A stretch of DNA of 64,000 nucleotides from Myrica gale (GCA_963930655.1 OZ005617.1:15900068-15964067); one strand, 5' to 3'. Positions 47,863 to 60,760 are shown, counted from the stretch's first letter. A program made the numbers and translations. The notes: generated by a model not told the origin, from the letters alone.

Positions 47863-50800
47863 ATGGAGGGTTCATCCGAGTCTGCTTGGCAGAGGTCTGA
47901 TAGTTCTAGGGGATTGAATAGTTCTAGAGTCTCAGAGAGGAATCAAAGGCTTCTTGGTGCCAACAGAATTGGCTTATCTGATGATGCAACGCATGAGTTT
48001 GGAAAGGAGAGAGGTAGGGTTCTGTGGGCTCACGCTGATCATCTAAAAAACCAGGGTGGTTTGTCTGGAGTTTGTGAGGAGGTAGCGGTTGATCCTTTTT
48101 TCCGTGCCATAGAATGGGGTGATGTTAGTTTGAGGGAGTGGTTGGACAAACAGGAACGATCTGTTGATGTCTTTGAGTGCTTGCACATATTTAGGCAAGT
48201 ATTGGAGATTGTTAACATAGCTCATTCGCAAGGCATTGTTGTGCATAATGTGCGACCTTCCTGCTTTGTGATGTCCTCTTTCAACCATGTCTCCTTCATT
48301 GAGTCTGCATCTTGTTCGGATTCTGGTTCTGATCCTTTGGAGGATGGTTCCAATAACCAAAACATGGATGAGAAGAATTCATCCTTTTCCCTTCCCCATG
48401 ATAGACACCAACAAAGAAGCAGCCTAGGAAGTGAAGGTTTTCAACCCAAGACGACACCAAATAATGCTTTTTCAGACACTACTTGCATGCAGTCAAGTTC
48501 AGTCTATGCAGCACGTATAGCATTAATGGAGGAGACTGAAGAAACTAAAGAGAACGATAGGGGGAAAGTTGAAGAAGCAGAAGCAAAGAAACAACCTTTT
48601 CCAATGAAACAGATATTGCTCATGGAGACCAATTGGTACACGAGTCCTGAGGAGGTTGAGGGTTCTCCAAGTTCATGTGCTTCAGACATTTATCGGTTGG
48701 GGGTTCTCCTTTTTGAGGTTCACAAAATAAACTAGTTCCTTTCCTTTAATTCTTTCTTCCAAGTAAAAATAGAAGGTACAATTGAAGTATGACATCGCTT
48801 TTTATGTTTCTCTCTCTTAGTTACTTATGTTATCGTTCTACTTGTGATCAGTTATTCTGTCCATTTAGCTCAAGAGAAGAAAAAAGCAGAACCATGTCTA
48901 GTCTGAGGCATCGAGTTCTTCCTCCTCAACTGTTGCTGAAATGGCCAAAAGAAGCATCATTTTGCTTGTGGTTACTGCACCCTGATCCAAGTAGTCGGCC
49001 AAAAATGGGGTAATCTCTTATTTCCAACTGCCTTTTGCATATCCATGCCTTTTGTTGGTAACATCCATGCCTGGATGTACTAAAGGTAGACAGAAGATGA
49101 GGATTTTTCAAGTTGGAGATACGAGGAAAATTGGTTTGATTATTTAGAACGTGTATTTTTACAATGGATGAATTGTGTGGTGTATTAGTATTGATGTTAG
49201 AAGAGATGTGGCTGGAGTTTGCTTAGTTATTTTTTAAGCTGCACTTTGAACTAAGTAATTTTTCAGGATTCATATTAGAAGGGAGAAGGTCAGCAAATTG
49301 AAATCCTTTTATACATAACTAGGGAATTATAAAATCAATTTTCACATTCATATAATCACATAAGTTTCTTAGATTAGCTATTTGTTGCGCGTATCTAAAG
49401 TCTTCTTCATCAGTGGTTTCTTATGATAAGTTTGAGCATTCAGAAAGATTAACCAATGCAGTTCTGAATTGGTTGAAGCACTTACTGAACTAAAATAAGA
49501 GCTTTTTTTTTTAAACAACACTGATAAGTACCTTAGCAGATTAACTACTAGTCTCATTTGAATTTGAGAAGTTTAATTAGGTGGCAAGCCAAGTCATAGG
49601 AAAGGGTAGGTTGGCTTCCAGCTCTATCTCAGCTGGAATCCTGATCTCCGGGGGTGGAGTCCTGGGCTTTTCTTTCTTTCCTTGAAAAAGCAATCAATAA
49701 GAGAACACCTATTTGTAATCTTCATTTCTTTTACTGTTGCATTTCAGAAATCCCACCCTATCTTGAGTATCTTCCCTAGTATTTTGCATTAGATCTGCTT
49801 TCATTGACGAAGTGCTATTGAATCTCTTAATGGTTAAGAAGAACGATGGGGACCTTTAATGGCATTTTTACATCTATTTAAGCTTCCCTAAGAGAGAAAA
49901 AAAAGCTTTCCTGAGAGAGAATGTTCATAGTCTTGCTTTTTATGCCATCTGTACAGCGAATTGTTCCAGAGCGAGTTCATTAGTGAACCGAGACATGATT
50001 TAGAAGAACGAGAAGCAGCAATTGAGCTTAGAGAAAGAATAGAGGAGCAGGAGTTATTGCTTGAATTCCTTTCGCTTATTCAACAAAGAAAACAGGAAGC
50101 TGGTGATAAGTTGCAAGACACCATTTCTCTTTTATGTGCTGATATTGAAGAAGTCACGAAGCAGAAAACAATTCTGAAGAAAAAAAGTAGCTCGTGTCCT
50201 GAACTTGCGAGTGATGATTATTTAGTGTCAAGTCTCCCATCAATGAATATTATTGACGGTGATGATTCTACTAGCTCGGGGTCCAGGAAACGATTTAGAC
50301 CGGAACTGCAGATTCAGAATGTAGAAGAATGTGATGAAAATCTAGATTTCAGTACACTCTGTGAAAGTAATGAAAGCTTTCTGTCAAAAAGTTCTCAGTT
50401 AATGAAGAACTTTAAGAAACTGGAGTTTGCATACTTTTTGACAAGATGCAGGCCAATCAAAGCCTCAGGGAAATCAGTTAGTAGTGATGGTAAGGGGTCT
50501 ATTGTTGTTACCGAAAGAAGTTCTGTTAATAATTTGGCATCGAAAGAGCAGTATAGTGATTATAGACGAAGTGGTTGGATAAATCCATTCCTTGAAGGTT
50601 TGTGCAAGTATCTATCATTCAGTAAGTTAAAAGTTAAAGCTGACTTGAAGCAAGGGGATCTGTTAAATTCTTCCAATCTAGTATGCTCTCTCAGTTTTGA
50701 TCGGGATGGAGATTTTTTCGCTACGGCTGGTGTGAACAAGAAAATTAAGGTATTTGAATGTGACACAGTCATAAATGAAGATCGTGATATCCACTATCCT

Positions 50801-53800
50801 GTTGTTGAAATGGCTAGTCAGTCAAGGCTAAGCAGTATATGTTGGAACAGTTATATCAAAAGCCAGATTGCTTCAAGCAACTTTGATGGTGTTGTACAGG
50901 TAAAGAAACATTCTATTCGCTTCCATTATTTGGCTTTCTATTTCTTCCTAGTAACTCGGTTGCTTGTCAAGTTCAGGTATGGGATGTTACGAGAAGTCAA
51001 GCACTGATGCAAATGAGAGAGCATGAAAGGCGAGTATGGTCGATAGACTTCTCATCAGCAAATCCAACAATGTTGGCTAGCGGGAGCGATGATAGTTCTG
51101 TTAAGCTCTGGAGCATCAATCAGGCAATTCTATTTTTGCACTTGGTGGATGTCAGCTTTGAAACTAAATGTACTGCAGTCATATCAATGCATGCTGTGTA
51201 TATTTACTTCTGGATGCATGATAAATTTTTCTCTTAAATGGGTTGCTACTGCAGGGTGTCAGTATTGGTACCATCAAAGCAAAGGCCAATGTCTGCTGTG
51301 TTCAGTTCCCCTTGGATTCTGGTCGTTCCCTTGCATTTGGCTCAGCAGATCATAGGATTTATTACTACGATCTCCGTAATCTGAAAATTCCTCTGTGCAC
51401 ATTAATTGGGCACAACAAAACTGTGAGTTACGTCAAATTTGTTGATACAATGAATATTGTTTCTGCATCCACGGACAACACCCTGAAGCTATGGGATTTG
51501 TCGAGGTGCACATCTCGGGTTATTGACACTCCGGTTCAATCCTTTACAGGACACATGAATGTAAAGGTACATTCACTCGTCATGTTGCATTTTTCCTATC
51601 TACATTCATATAATCTGAAATATTATTCTATTTTTCTATTCCGTCAAGGTTGGTTTCATTTCTAGTACTAGGTTAATCATTGCATTATCTTGTTCTTATA
51701 ACTAAAAAGAGATTAGTTGGGGCAAGCAAGTCATAAACTTGGGTGATGTTCGGCCATGTGCAAAATTCACCAATTTGAGGAATTTTTTTAAAGCAAAATT
51801 ATCACGTTAGGTTCGTCTTGGGATTTGAAGAAATACATCTCAATATTGCCTCACATCTGCGATCCCAATTTGCTGCTATCAGTCATTGTTCGTCTTGCTG
51901 AAATTATCCTTTGGTATGGATCTGTGGGTTTATGGAAGACACTTATGTGTTTCTTTCTCCAGGTTCTCTTTAATGTAGGAACTGGCAAACGTTCCCTTTT
52001 GGCGGCATATGTAGTGTGCTCTTCACCCGTTGGGCATGGTTCTCCTGTCTTGTTTAATATCATGGAGGGTAAAATTGGACCAGTTGCTGCTCAGTTGGAT
52101 CTGGGCAAAATATTTATGGGAGCCCACATGTGCAGAGGGTTGGTGCCCTCTTGCACATTGGGTGTTAAATGATTGGGAACTAGATTTAGCTAGTATTTTT
52201 CTTTTTCTTTTTCGAGATGTCATATGGGGCTAGAACTAGACGTGGTTGTAAGCTTTGAGATCCTTTATGGGGCTAAAATGGTGGAAGGGGAGGATCTTTC
52301 TATTTGTATTTTGCAAGAAGCGAAGTGGTTTGAGATTTTGCTAGCACAAAAAGCGTCAATCTCAGATCTAGAGGGGATGTGAACCGTCAGACCTGGTCAC
52401 ATTGGTAAATGGTGGAACTGTTGAGTGTGGCTAATGTGGCAAGCCAAGATGAGCCAAAATAGTTGGAATTCGTGGCAGTGCATCTTCTTTTGAGTAGTAT
52501 ATGAAGTTTTCTGAAGCAAATTGTCAGTGATGGGACCCATGGAGCCTTGTCCTTATATAGTGCCTTGGTCTTAGGATAAGCACCTTGTCTGTTCTAGTGA
52601 TGGGCACGTATTGCCACCAATTATTGTCACAGTTATTCTTGTTATTGTTTTCATTAAAATTTTGTGTTTGAAATATGCTTATGGTTGACATAAGTTGTTT
52701 CTGATGATTACCTGTTATTTATGCCTTGTTGCAGAACTTTGTGGGTTTGTCGGTATCTGATGGTTACATTGCTACCGGTTCAGAGACAAATGAGGTACTT
52801 AATTTCTCATCTTGGTTGTTTATTAGACAAAGATCGTATATCTCTATCATTTACCACATGCTTGCTTAATCAGAGCATAAGGGTACATCTTTGATGTTGG
52901 AAGCATTACCCGAAAGTGTTATGTTTAGGCTCAGCAATTTTTTCAAGGAGCAATCCTAATTCTCGTGTACCTTAAAATGGTTGTCCCGAAGAAAAGAGCC
53001 ACTGAGCCCCTGACAGTTTCTTCTGCTGTGTAGTTCTTGGGATTACACGTAAACATTTTGTGTGCGCATGTCAGTGGAAAATGTTGACAATCGAACTTAG
53101 AAATTCGTGCAATTTACTTGCTCATAGTTATTATAAAACACTGCCTGAGTTTGTCCTATTTTGCACTGGCCATGCATCATAAAGGTCGTGTTTTTCAATT
53201 AAATTATTATGTGGCCACCTGAAGTCGTGCCACTAAAAAAATAGGAGTAAACTCATAGTTAGCCCCATATCTTTGGGGCAAAATCAAGTTACTACTCTTA
53301 TTTTTCAAATCAACAATTTGAGACCCCTATGTTTCAAAATCACTCAATCCTCGCCCCCGTTTAATTCACCGTCAAATGAGACGGTTTTTCGTGAAATGAC
53401 CAGAATGCCCTTGATAAGTGATTGGTAGATGACCAGACTGCCCTTCCTCTCTTTGTGCCCAGACGAAGACCAAAGTTTTTCTTCTTGGACGACCGGTTGT
53501 TTTTCTTCTTCATTTCCCGCCTCAACCCGAAGCTCGTACGGATCCCGAGAAGACTTCGGAGAAGCTGACCGCGACCGTCAATGTTCGTCGGAGAAGAAGC
53601 GGGCAAAACCAATGACCCACCTACTGTCGCTGCTGATGAGACCCAGAGACTGCGTCACTGCCTCAAGTTTTTGAAAAAAAACCGCAAGACTGGTTGAAAT
53701 CGCCCGACCCGCGGCCAGACCAAGCTGCAAAGCCAAAAATCCAAAAAGTTCCATTCTTTTTGCGAGATCACATCCACTTCAAGAAGTATTACGAGCCCAT

Positions 53801-55710
53801 GGTGGTATCTCTCGGACCAATCCATCATGGTAAACGAGAATACGAGCTGGCAGAGGAATACAAGCGTAGATTGATCGTGAAATTTGTTGATGCAAGTGGG
53901 AAGAGTGAAGCAACGCTGTTAGAACGAAGAAGTGCTTTGATGAGGACGTGATCAGCCCGCGGTATGATGAGTACAAGCGTAGATTCACCTGGCTGCTGTT
54001 TGTGGACGGGTGTGCAGTATTACAAGCCATACGCGGGACGGTTGATGGAAGTTTAGGAGCTTTGAAGATGAAAGGCCGCTTTGCTGCGATCGTTATGCAG
54101 CAAATAGGGTGAGAAGTTCGGAGATATCAGTACTAGAAGGACCCCATGGTTTTACGTCATGCACAGAGGTGCATGTAGGTTTAGGAAACCGCGAAACGTA
54201 AAAAAGGAGTCGACTACGTATTGGCAATACCAAAACAAAGAAAAAAACAGTTTGGTGGTATCTGCTTTTTAAGAGTATGTTTGTCACGCATGGTAAGTAG
54301 ACTGTAACCAGATAAGTAGGCTGCCAAGCTTCGTATATAGGCCAAAAACATTTAACAAATTCTTGGCACTCTGGCGCTCGGGTGAGCTATAAGCTAATGA
54401 ACTTTTTGGCTTTTGCGTGTGATGTCGCTAGCCTAGCTAGCCATGGTACTGCTTTGTTGCAGTGAGGGCCCTAATATGCCAAAATCTGATGGCAGCAATA
54501 CTACCTTTAACAATACTAATCTAGGCGTATGCACGTCTTCCTCTTCATCTTCTACCTTTAACAATAAATATATATATGCTCCACGTTACCATGCAGCTAG
54601 CATTGACTCACGGCATGGACCCTGCAGCATGTTGTTGGAGACGTCGAGGATCCAGAAGCCAACCACGAAGAAGGCGATGGCGCGGGGTTTCGTGACGTTT
54701 TCCAAGTGGTCGCCGAGGAGATGGCCGAGGTCAGCGGAGTAGCCAATGAGGAAGACGATGACAACGACAAACGAGGAGCCGGTGGCGATGAAGGGGCGAG
54801 AGCTGTAAGGCCACTTACTGAGGGCAAACTCGTCAATTTGGGTGGAGTAGATGCACGTGCATGAAAAACCGTCTCATTCGATGGTGAATTTAAACGGGGG
54901 GTGAGGATTGAGTGATTTTAAAACATAGGGGTCTCAAACTGTTGATTTGAAAAATAAGGGTAGTAACTTGATTTTACCTCAAAGATATGGGGCTAACTAT
55001 AAGTTTACCCCAAAAAAATATAAGAACTGAGGCCAAACCACGTCACTGGACACGTGGACTTTTTTTCCACATTGCTTCTGCACTACGGTTTAGAGCTTCT
55101 ATGCTACTCTACCGTTTAATGGGATAACACGTGGTTATTACGACGTGTGACAGGTGCGCCATTAGCTCTGGGTGACGGAGTTGGGACAGATTTATTTTCA
55201 AAAAGGGGGCAAACTCGGGCAGTGTTTTGTACTTTTTAGAAACTCAGGCTTTTTTAGCAAGTGAAAACCTAAGCTGTGATTTTTAATTTTCCCTAAAACG
55301 AAATATTAGTAAACACTGATGGCCTGAGACATCATTTTGGGTGAGTATAAAGTTTGAAGCTTTCATGATATTTGAATCCAATTAACAGGGGGCAAGGTTT
55401 TTTTGGCTAGGTGTTTGTTTCCGTTGTTCATGTTACAACAATGGAGATATTATTGTCCATGCATTTCCGCTTGAATTTTTTTAATTTACCGCTACTTATG
55501 TTTCTTTTCCTTGGGGCTTAGGTGTTCATCTACCACAAAGCTTTCCCCATGCCTGCACTATCATTCAAGTTTGACAACACAGACCCTCTTTCTGGCCACG
55601 AAATGGGTGACGTTACACAGTTCATCTCTTCTGTTTGTTGGCGTGGCCAGTCCTCAACCTTAGTTGCAGCAAATTCTGCAGGGAATATCAAAGTCTTGGA
55701 GATGGTTTAG
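47863..55710 (+). CDS. SPA3/SPA4-like: SPA-type WD40 protein, suppressor of phyA (SPA3/SPA4-like)
   Basis: Seven exons join in frame: 47863-48717, 48852-49009, 49957-50899, 50977-51123, 51255-51566, 52735-52794 and 55522-55710, giving 887 residues. The start is [12 protein letters not shown]. Residues about 60-285 form a kinase-like domain ([40 protein letters not shown]) whose catalytic loop is degenerate. A coiled coil follows ([20 protein letters not shown]). The C-terminal WD40 propeller runs from about 580 to the end, with [44 protein letters not shown] and the C-terminal [17 protein letters not shown] block. Family members bind COP1 and act with CUL4-DDB1 to degrade light-signalling factors in the nucleus. 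Intron 4 has a GC donor (CAG|GCAATT at 51124). Intron 6 is 2.7 kb because of an inserted MULE. No frame damage is seen. Confidence 0.93.
53694..54070 (+). pseudogene. Captured DUF247 gene fragment
   Basis: The frame from 53694 encodes [18 protein letters not shown] and [20 protein letters not shown], the conserved N-terminal block of plant DUF247 proteins. It closes at 53951. In another frame just downstream (about 53935-54030) [16 protein letters not shown] follows, the next DUF247 block, so a frameshift near 53935 breaks the gene. The C-terminal half with its membrane segment is missing. The function of DUF247 proteins is poorly known; some act in self-incompatibility or stress. Confidence 0.85.
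54590..54800 (-). pseudogene. Captured sucrose transporter (SUT/SUC) fragment
   Basis: On the minus strand, from 54798 down, the frame reads [20 protein letters not shown], then [29 protein letters not shown] and MLQGPCR. These are the hallmark segments of plant sucrose-H+ symporters (major facilitator family) around transmembrane helices 3 and 4, including the conserved RRPFI-like and [14 protein letters not shown] motifs. The frame is clean over about 65 residues. Upstream and downstream the similarity stops, so only one exon-sized piece was taken. It is antisense to the host SPA gene. Confidence 0.88.
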
Positions 55711-56060
55711 TTTGGCTGCTGTCCAAATCATCCATATGGGAAACTGATAAATATGTAGGGCAGAGAGATGATGGGGAAAGAATCTTACAACGCCAGAAGA
55801 AGCTTATGTATCTGAGACAAGCTTTTGAATGGTCTAGGAGCTCAATGATTCCGAGCAACCTGGGAAAATTTTGGTAGCAGATGCAATTATCTGGATAGCG
55901 AGGATAATCTCATTCAAATGTATCCGGACTGAAAGTCAAAAAATAGAAATGGAAAAAAGAAGAAAAGAATCTGTATATTTTGTAATGCCTACGGTTCATA
56001 ATGATATAAGATGATTTTTTTTGGGGGGGGGGGGGGGGGGGGGTAAGAATATAAGATGAA
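55711..56060 (+). other. 3' region of the SPA gene with a poly-G run
   Basis: Follows the SPA stop codon. The transcript end is unknown. A run of 21 G lies at 56023-56043 and a shorter one at about 56090-56101. Confidence 0.5.
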
Positions 56061-56129
56061 TTTTATAGATACTGAATACATTTTTTTTTGGGAGGGGGGG
56101 GAGTTAACGTATGGAGTCGACATTACTTT

Positions 56130-56345
56130 AGGGATTTAAGCTATCAAATACTTCATATTAAGCTCTCTAGTTATCAATTTGTGCGTTTTGAAAAAAGACG
56201 CGATGGTCAAAATTGTGCCGTGTTATAAATAAATTATGTGGCACGATTTTGACGGTCGAAACTTATTTGAGGACGCACATTAATGAATTTTAATAGTTTG
56301 AGTGTCCGATTCGAAGAAGTGTAATACGAAGCCTAAAGTGAGATT
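56130..56345. mobile_element. Palindromic MITE
   Basis: The core ATGGTCAAAATTGTGCCGTG...TTATGTGGCACGATTTTGACGG is an inverted repeat. The outer arms (TTGTGCGTTTTGAAAAAAGA and GAGGACGCACA) are also complementary. The element at 61877-62110 has the same layout. Confidence 0.5.
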
Positions 56346-56529
56346 GACCCTAGTGTGGAGGTGCAAAGTGAAGTTTTACTTTATTTTATTTTTCTTCTGC
56401 TCTCGTCTATTAAGATCCAAACACGATTAAGATCCAAACACGGCACTACAATTGTTAACGTTTGGCGGAGGTAAACGTCGGCATTGATATATTGTCGTTG
56501 ATTGTAACGTGCGTATCAGTGAATGAATT

Positions 56530-57240
56530 TCTACGCTTATACGAAAGGCAAGTGGTCTGCTCCAGTATGGAGCTTGTTACAATGTGGGCAATGGTGAAGA
56601 TATATCAGTGTGGAAGGATTCATGGCTAACCCAATTACGACTTTTCAAGCCAAGGCCGAGGGAGGTAGGAGCAGCGCTGGAGGTAATAAATATGAAGAGG
56701 TGGGGTAGACAGAAAGTAAACAACCTGTTTGAGACTTTGAGTCAACGACGGATGCGACCATCATACAACTAAAAATTCCAGAGGAAGTGGTGAAAGATGA
56801 AAGATATCTCTGGAAAATTCGGGGAATTAAGCACTCGAATCCTTTTATCAACGGAACTTTGGGGCGACCATTGGCAAAAAAAATATCCACGAGAGGTTAA
56901 AGACTTCTCTGGAAGCCAGCGTAGGATGTGCTCCCAACGAAGGCAAACGTGGAAGCAAAGAATTGGAAGGGTACCGGAGCCATTGACTCAACATGTGAAC
57001 TCTATGGAGGCGAGGTTGAAATATCTGGAGGGAGACTCAGAAGCTGCTATCAAAGCCATCCAGAACTACTCCAGGCGGAAGGAGTGGAAGATCCATAGGG
57101 AGATTGCTGCATGCTATAGGCTTTTGCAGCAAGCTTCGGCAAGGGTAATCCATGTCCATAGAGGTGCCAACATGATGGCACACCACTTAGCTCGTTGGAC
57201 CACCTCCGATTTTTTTAAGGGAGGCAATCCCTGTTCCGAA
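56530..57240 (+). pseudogene. LINE remnant: zf-RVT and RNase H
   Basis: A first block (56565-56640) reads NVGNGEDISVWKDSWLT, the conserved start of the zinc-binding region that follows reverse transcriptase in plant LINEs. After a stop, IPEEVVKDERYLWKIRG continues that region. From about 56985 a frame reads EGDSEAAIKAIQNYSRRKEW, LLQQASARVIHVHRGANMMA and HLARWT, an RNase H-type (RVT_3) domain. Reverse transcriptase proper and the endonuclease are missing, and stops and frameshifts separate the blocks. Confidence 0.8.
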
Positions 57241-58299
57241 GAGCATAGTCCTAGACTAACTTGGTTGTATGCGGGGACTGGCACCCGGATTGTAATAACT
57301 TTTTGAAGTGGTGGAAATGGAACTTGAAATCGGAAATTTCGATTAAGCACGTGGTCTTTTTTGAGCTATATTTAAAAAAAAACAAAAAAACCCAAAATTC
57401 CACCGGAATTTCGGAATCCAATTCAAAAAAATTTCAAAAATGACTTCCAAATTCGATGTGTCGAAATTGAAATTTGAAAATTTCAATTCTTGCTGGAATT
57501 TTTGCCCTCTCCTACATGGGTAATCACTTATAACTATCTTCTACCACTAAGGGCATAACCCAACAAAATACCAACATAAATGCAAATCCTAGAAATAAGA
57601 TTAAAAAAACCCTATAATAAGTAAACATGGTTTTTTTTTTCTAAAACTATTGATACAATTTCAAATTTTGGGAAAATATACTTTGCACCCCTAAACTTTT
57701 AGGTCATTTCTAAGTTGCATCTCCTTTTATCGATTTCGTTATATTAGTACTCCAAAGTTTATGTTTACGTTAATTTCCACCCTCAACCTCAAATTACCGT
57801 TACTTTTCACGGCAAACTAACCACGTGCCGTCCACGTGACAACTTACCATTTCCATTGTTCGTTTTGCCCTTCATTTAATGAATATGGACGTTGAACATC
57901 CCCCACCCCCCGACATAACTGTTTTGGTTGAAGTCGTTGAGCCCTAGATTCTACTTGACAACTTACGGTGCAATCCTTTTTCTTCTCCGACGAGAGCTTG
58001 TAGGATGGCGTCACACTAGTAAATGCCGAACCTTTGCTAGCTTATTTTGCATATGCAACTCAATATTATTAAGCTTTATCCAGTTTTTAGTGCATCTATC
58101 CCCATTTTTTTGGATCTAGGTGTTATTGCTTCTTTTATGTACGGATCGAAAAAATATCACTGTTGCAGGCATGATTATTGAATCTGTTGTAGTGCTGCTG
58201 TTGCTTCTTTTTGTATTTTTTTCATTAAACTGTTTTGTTTCAATTTTTTCCCAATGCTTACAAATTTAACTTTTATTACATGGAATCAATTTTACTCAG

Positions 58300-58909
58300 T
58301 TTGTAATGGAGTTGTATCATGTTCATTTAGTGATGCACAATCATCACCAAGTACTGAAAGTTCAGAAACAAGTTGGGTTGGAAATTTCAATAACTCTCCA
58401 ATTTGTTGGTGTGAGGTTCATTCATGCTTGAAGACTGCATACACAGATGAAAATTTTGGTAGAAGGTTTTTTAGCTATGTCAACCACAATGTAATCCATC
58501 GTTTTCTAGTTCTAGAATTTATTTTTCACTCTTTGTTTACTGTTATGTTTTTAAAAGTATGTTCATATAATGCCAGATTGGGAGATCATGCCGGTTTTTC
58601 AGTTGGTTTGATCCTCCTATGTGTGTTCATGGAATGAAGGTTTTAAGAAATCTTCGGGAGAGGTATGAGAAGACACATGTGGAGGAGGATGACTCCTTGA
58701 AATGCAATGCGACGATGGAAAGCAATCTGACAAACTGGCTTCGCTTAGAGTTGGCTTCCACAAAATTCAGTTACAATGAAGACTTGAAATTCTACAGGAA
58801 ACTGTTGTTGATCTCGTGGGTGGTAATTGTTGTATTGTTCTTGTTGCTGTTGCCCTTAGTCTATGTTAGAGGAAAGGTAGTGGGTCTTTGTCTAGCCTTA
58901 ACACCATAA
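58300..58909 (+). pseudogene. GRF zinc-finger membrane protein gene fragment
   Basis: A first exon-like block (58300-58490) encodes ICWCEVHSC and TAYTDENFGRRFFSY, then a donor (AAT|GTAATC). A second (from about 58574) encodes GRSCRFFSWFDPPMCVHGMK, then RYEKTHVEEDD and a C-terminal hydrophobic helix (LLLISWVVIVVLFLLLLPLV). This is the plant GRF-type zinc finger plus single transmembrane helix layout. The expected Cys after GRRFF is Tyr, so the zinc site is probably damaged. Such genes are often found within plant MULEs. Function is unknown. Confidence 0.75.
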
Positions 58910-59569
58910 CCGAAGTCTGTAACGTGATTGGAATTGCCTTCAAGCCATGATTTTGTAGTTTGTTTTTGAATAGATGTTGTAATTGACTTGAAGGCTTCTT
59001 TATATATTACAGTTATGCAATTTTGTAATCAAGCCATTAAGATCCTTGGTTTAATTTCTATATATTAGTCACTTGTAATTGCCTCGAAGGCTTTGGTTTG
59101 TAAAGATATGTACTCAAGGCTGAATATTAGTAACTTGTAATTGCCTTCAAGGCATTTAGTTTGTAAAATGTAAGCTTGAATATTCTGTGCATTTGGTTTG
59201 TAAACAATGTCATACTTTCATGGCTCCTGAAACCTTTTGAACAAGCAATATGTGATATTCAAAAGTGCAATATGTATGACCATAGTCCAATCTGTATAAC
59301 CATATTCCAATCTGTATAACTGAAACAAAATCCTTCCAATAATCATAATAACATCAATTGCACACATCCAAAAACCAGACCCAAAAAGAACCACTCTGTC
59401 CACAATTGCACACACCCATAAAATGGAAACAAAACCTACATCAATTCACAACCTATGAGCGAGCAGCTTACAAATTCCTTCCCAACCAGATTACATATTA
59501 AGGACAAAAGTTTGTAAACTTATACATGAACTCAAAAAAGTTTGTAATCTGCACGAGCCTCCTTATCAT

Positions 59570-60760
59570 TTCTAGTTAGAACTCTTTCTATTCTTCTCTT
59601 CAATCCTCCTGATGGCCTGCACAATGGTAGGGACCAACACTCTGCTCAAGCCTCCAGCTTGCTGCTTCAGTGCAGCCATAAAACCAGAACCAAATTGGGT
59701 CCATAAGGCATCCGATACTTCCTCGTGCATCGATTGATACCGTGGAAAGTTCTAATTTGGAAGGTCATCTCCCCTTTATCCACCTTTCGTATACTCTGTA
59801 TTTGTACCGTGGTGTATCCTGGCATACGATAATCACCTTATCTGAGCAGTTCTTTTTGAACCTTATGTCCTTCCCTTTCAATATATTTTCCTCTCGCACT
59901 GCTTCTTTGAACAATTTAGAGGATGAAAACTTCATCCCGAGCTTAAGAACAGGGGCACTCAAGTCTGTAGCTTGAAACTCAGGGCCACGTTATGGCTCAT
60001 GTAAATTGTTAGCTTCTTCTGCCACATCGCTAACTTCATGGGAGACCAACATATCACTTCTTGCAATATCAGAGTCATTATCTGCAACACAAGGATAAAA
60101 AGGTTATTTGTTAACTTTAATTTGGCCCTACATTAGCAAACATTAAACTGAGAAGTTCTAAACAGAGAAATTTTACCTTCACTTATATCTAAAACACGTT
60201 CATCGACTTCATTAATAGGAGCCTTGCCTTTCATTGGGTTGCGATGTAGCCCATCATCACCCCCTCATTGTCACCCCATCATCGTCAATCGCTGTCTCAT
60301 ATCCAACATCGGTACCATATGAGGTATGACCTCCAACTGAAGATGGTCCCGCACCAAGATTGCAAGCGTGGTCTACATCAATGCCAAAAAGCTCTTCATC
60401 AGAGCTAAGGACTTGATCCCAGAAAGGATCATTCAACCCCAAACGATGTCTCTCATTTTCCTCTGACATAGGTTCTACGGCCTCCTCACCAATATTGTCA
60501 CTCGGTCCACTATCATCAAATAAGACAACGTATAACACTACAACAGACTCTCCCTCATGACATTTCACCATTTGTAGAACATCATGGTCAGAGGACACAA
60601 GGATCGTCCCTACATCAAGACTTTTCCATGGCCGCTTGTATTAAATAAGATCACCAAACTTATAACCAAATGGCTTCACAATGACCTCCAGCTTGAAGAA
60701 TGATAAACAATCTGGATCACGGTTCATCATACATGTCTACATCTCACCCGACTAGGTACA
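59570..60760 (-). pseudogene. MuDR-type transposase remnants
   Basis: Read on the minus strand, a PB1-like N-terminal segment comes first (about 60720-60530: DPDCLSFFKLEVIVKPFGYK and VSSDHDVLQMVKC). An acidic linker follows (60500-60260: EEAVEPMSEENERHRLG, DPFWDQVLSSDEELFG), and then the MuDR DNA-binding domain (59945-59765: LKLGMKFSSSKLFKEAVREE, GKDIRFKKNCSDKVIIVCQD). A final exon-like block (59745-59573) reads EEVSDALWTQFGSGFMAALK and IVQAIRRIEEKN before a stop; its identity is unknown. The catalytic DDE region and zinc knuckle are missing. It is an internally deleted transposase gene. Confidence 0.8.

Larger units (their letters stand above)
53244..55011. mobile_element. Pack-MULE in the last intron of the SPA gene
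   Basis: Inverted repeats of about 165 bp bound it. The left (53244-53408) begins GGAGTAAACTCATAGTTAGC; the right (about 54857-55011) is its complement, ending AACTATAAGTTTACCCC. A perfect 9-bp duplication, AAAAAAATA, flanks it (53235-53243 and 55012-55020). Inside are a DUF247 gene fragment on the + strand and a sucrose-transporter fragment on the minus strand. No transposase is present. The host gene's coding frame is unaffected provided intron 6 is spliced normally. Confidence 0.9.

Noticed and set aside
48043..48360. 105-codon minus-strand frame
   Set aside because: Antisense shadow of SPA exon 1.
51825..52172. 115-codon frame in SPA intron 5
   Set aside because: No family similarity; exons 5 and 6 join cleanly without it, so it is intronic.
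54597..54836. Ser/Pro-rich 79-codon minus-strand frame
   Set aside because: It is the wrong frame of the sucrose-transporter fragment.
57253..57520. Another hAT-like element with GGAAAT/ATTTCC words
   Set aside because: Composition is suggestive, but I found no matching termini or target duplication.
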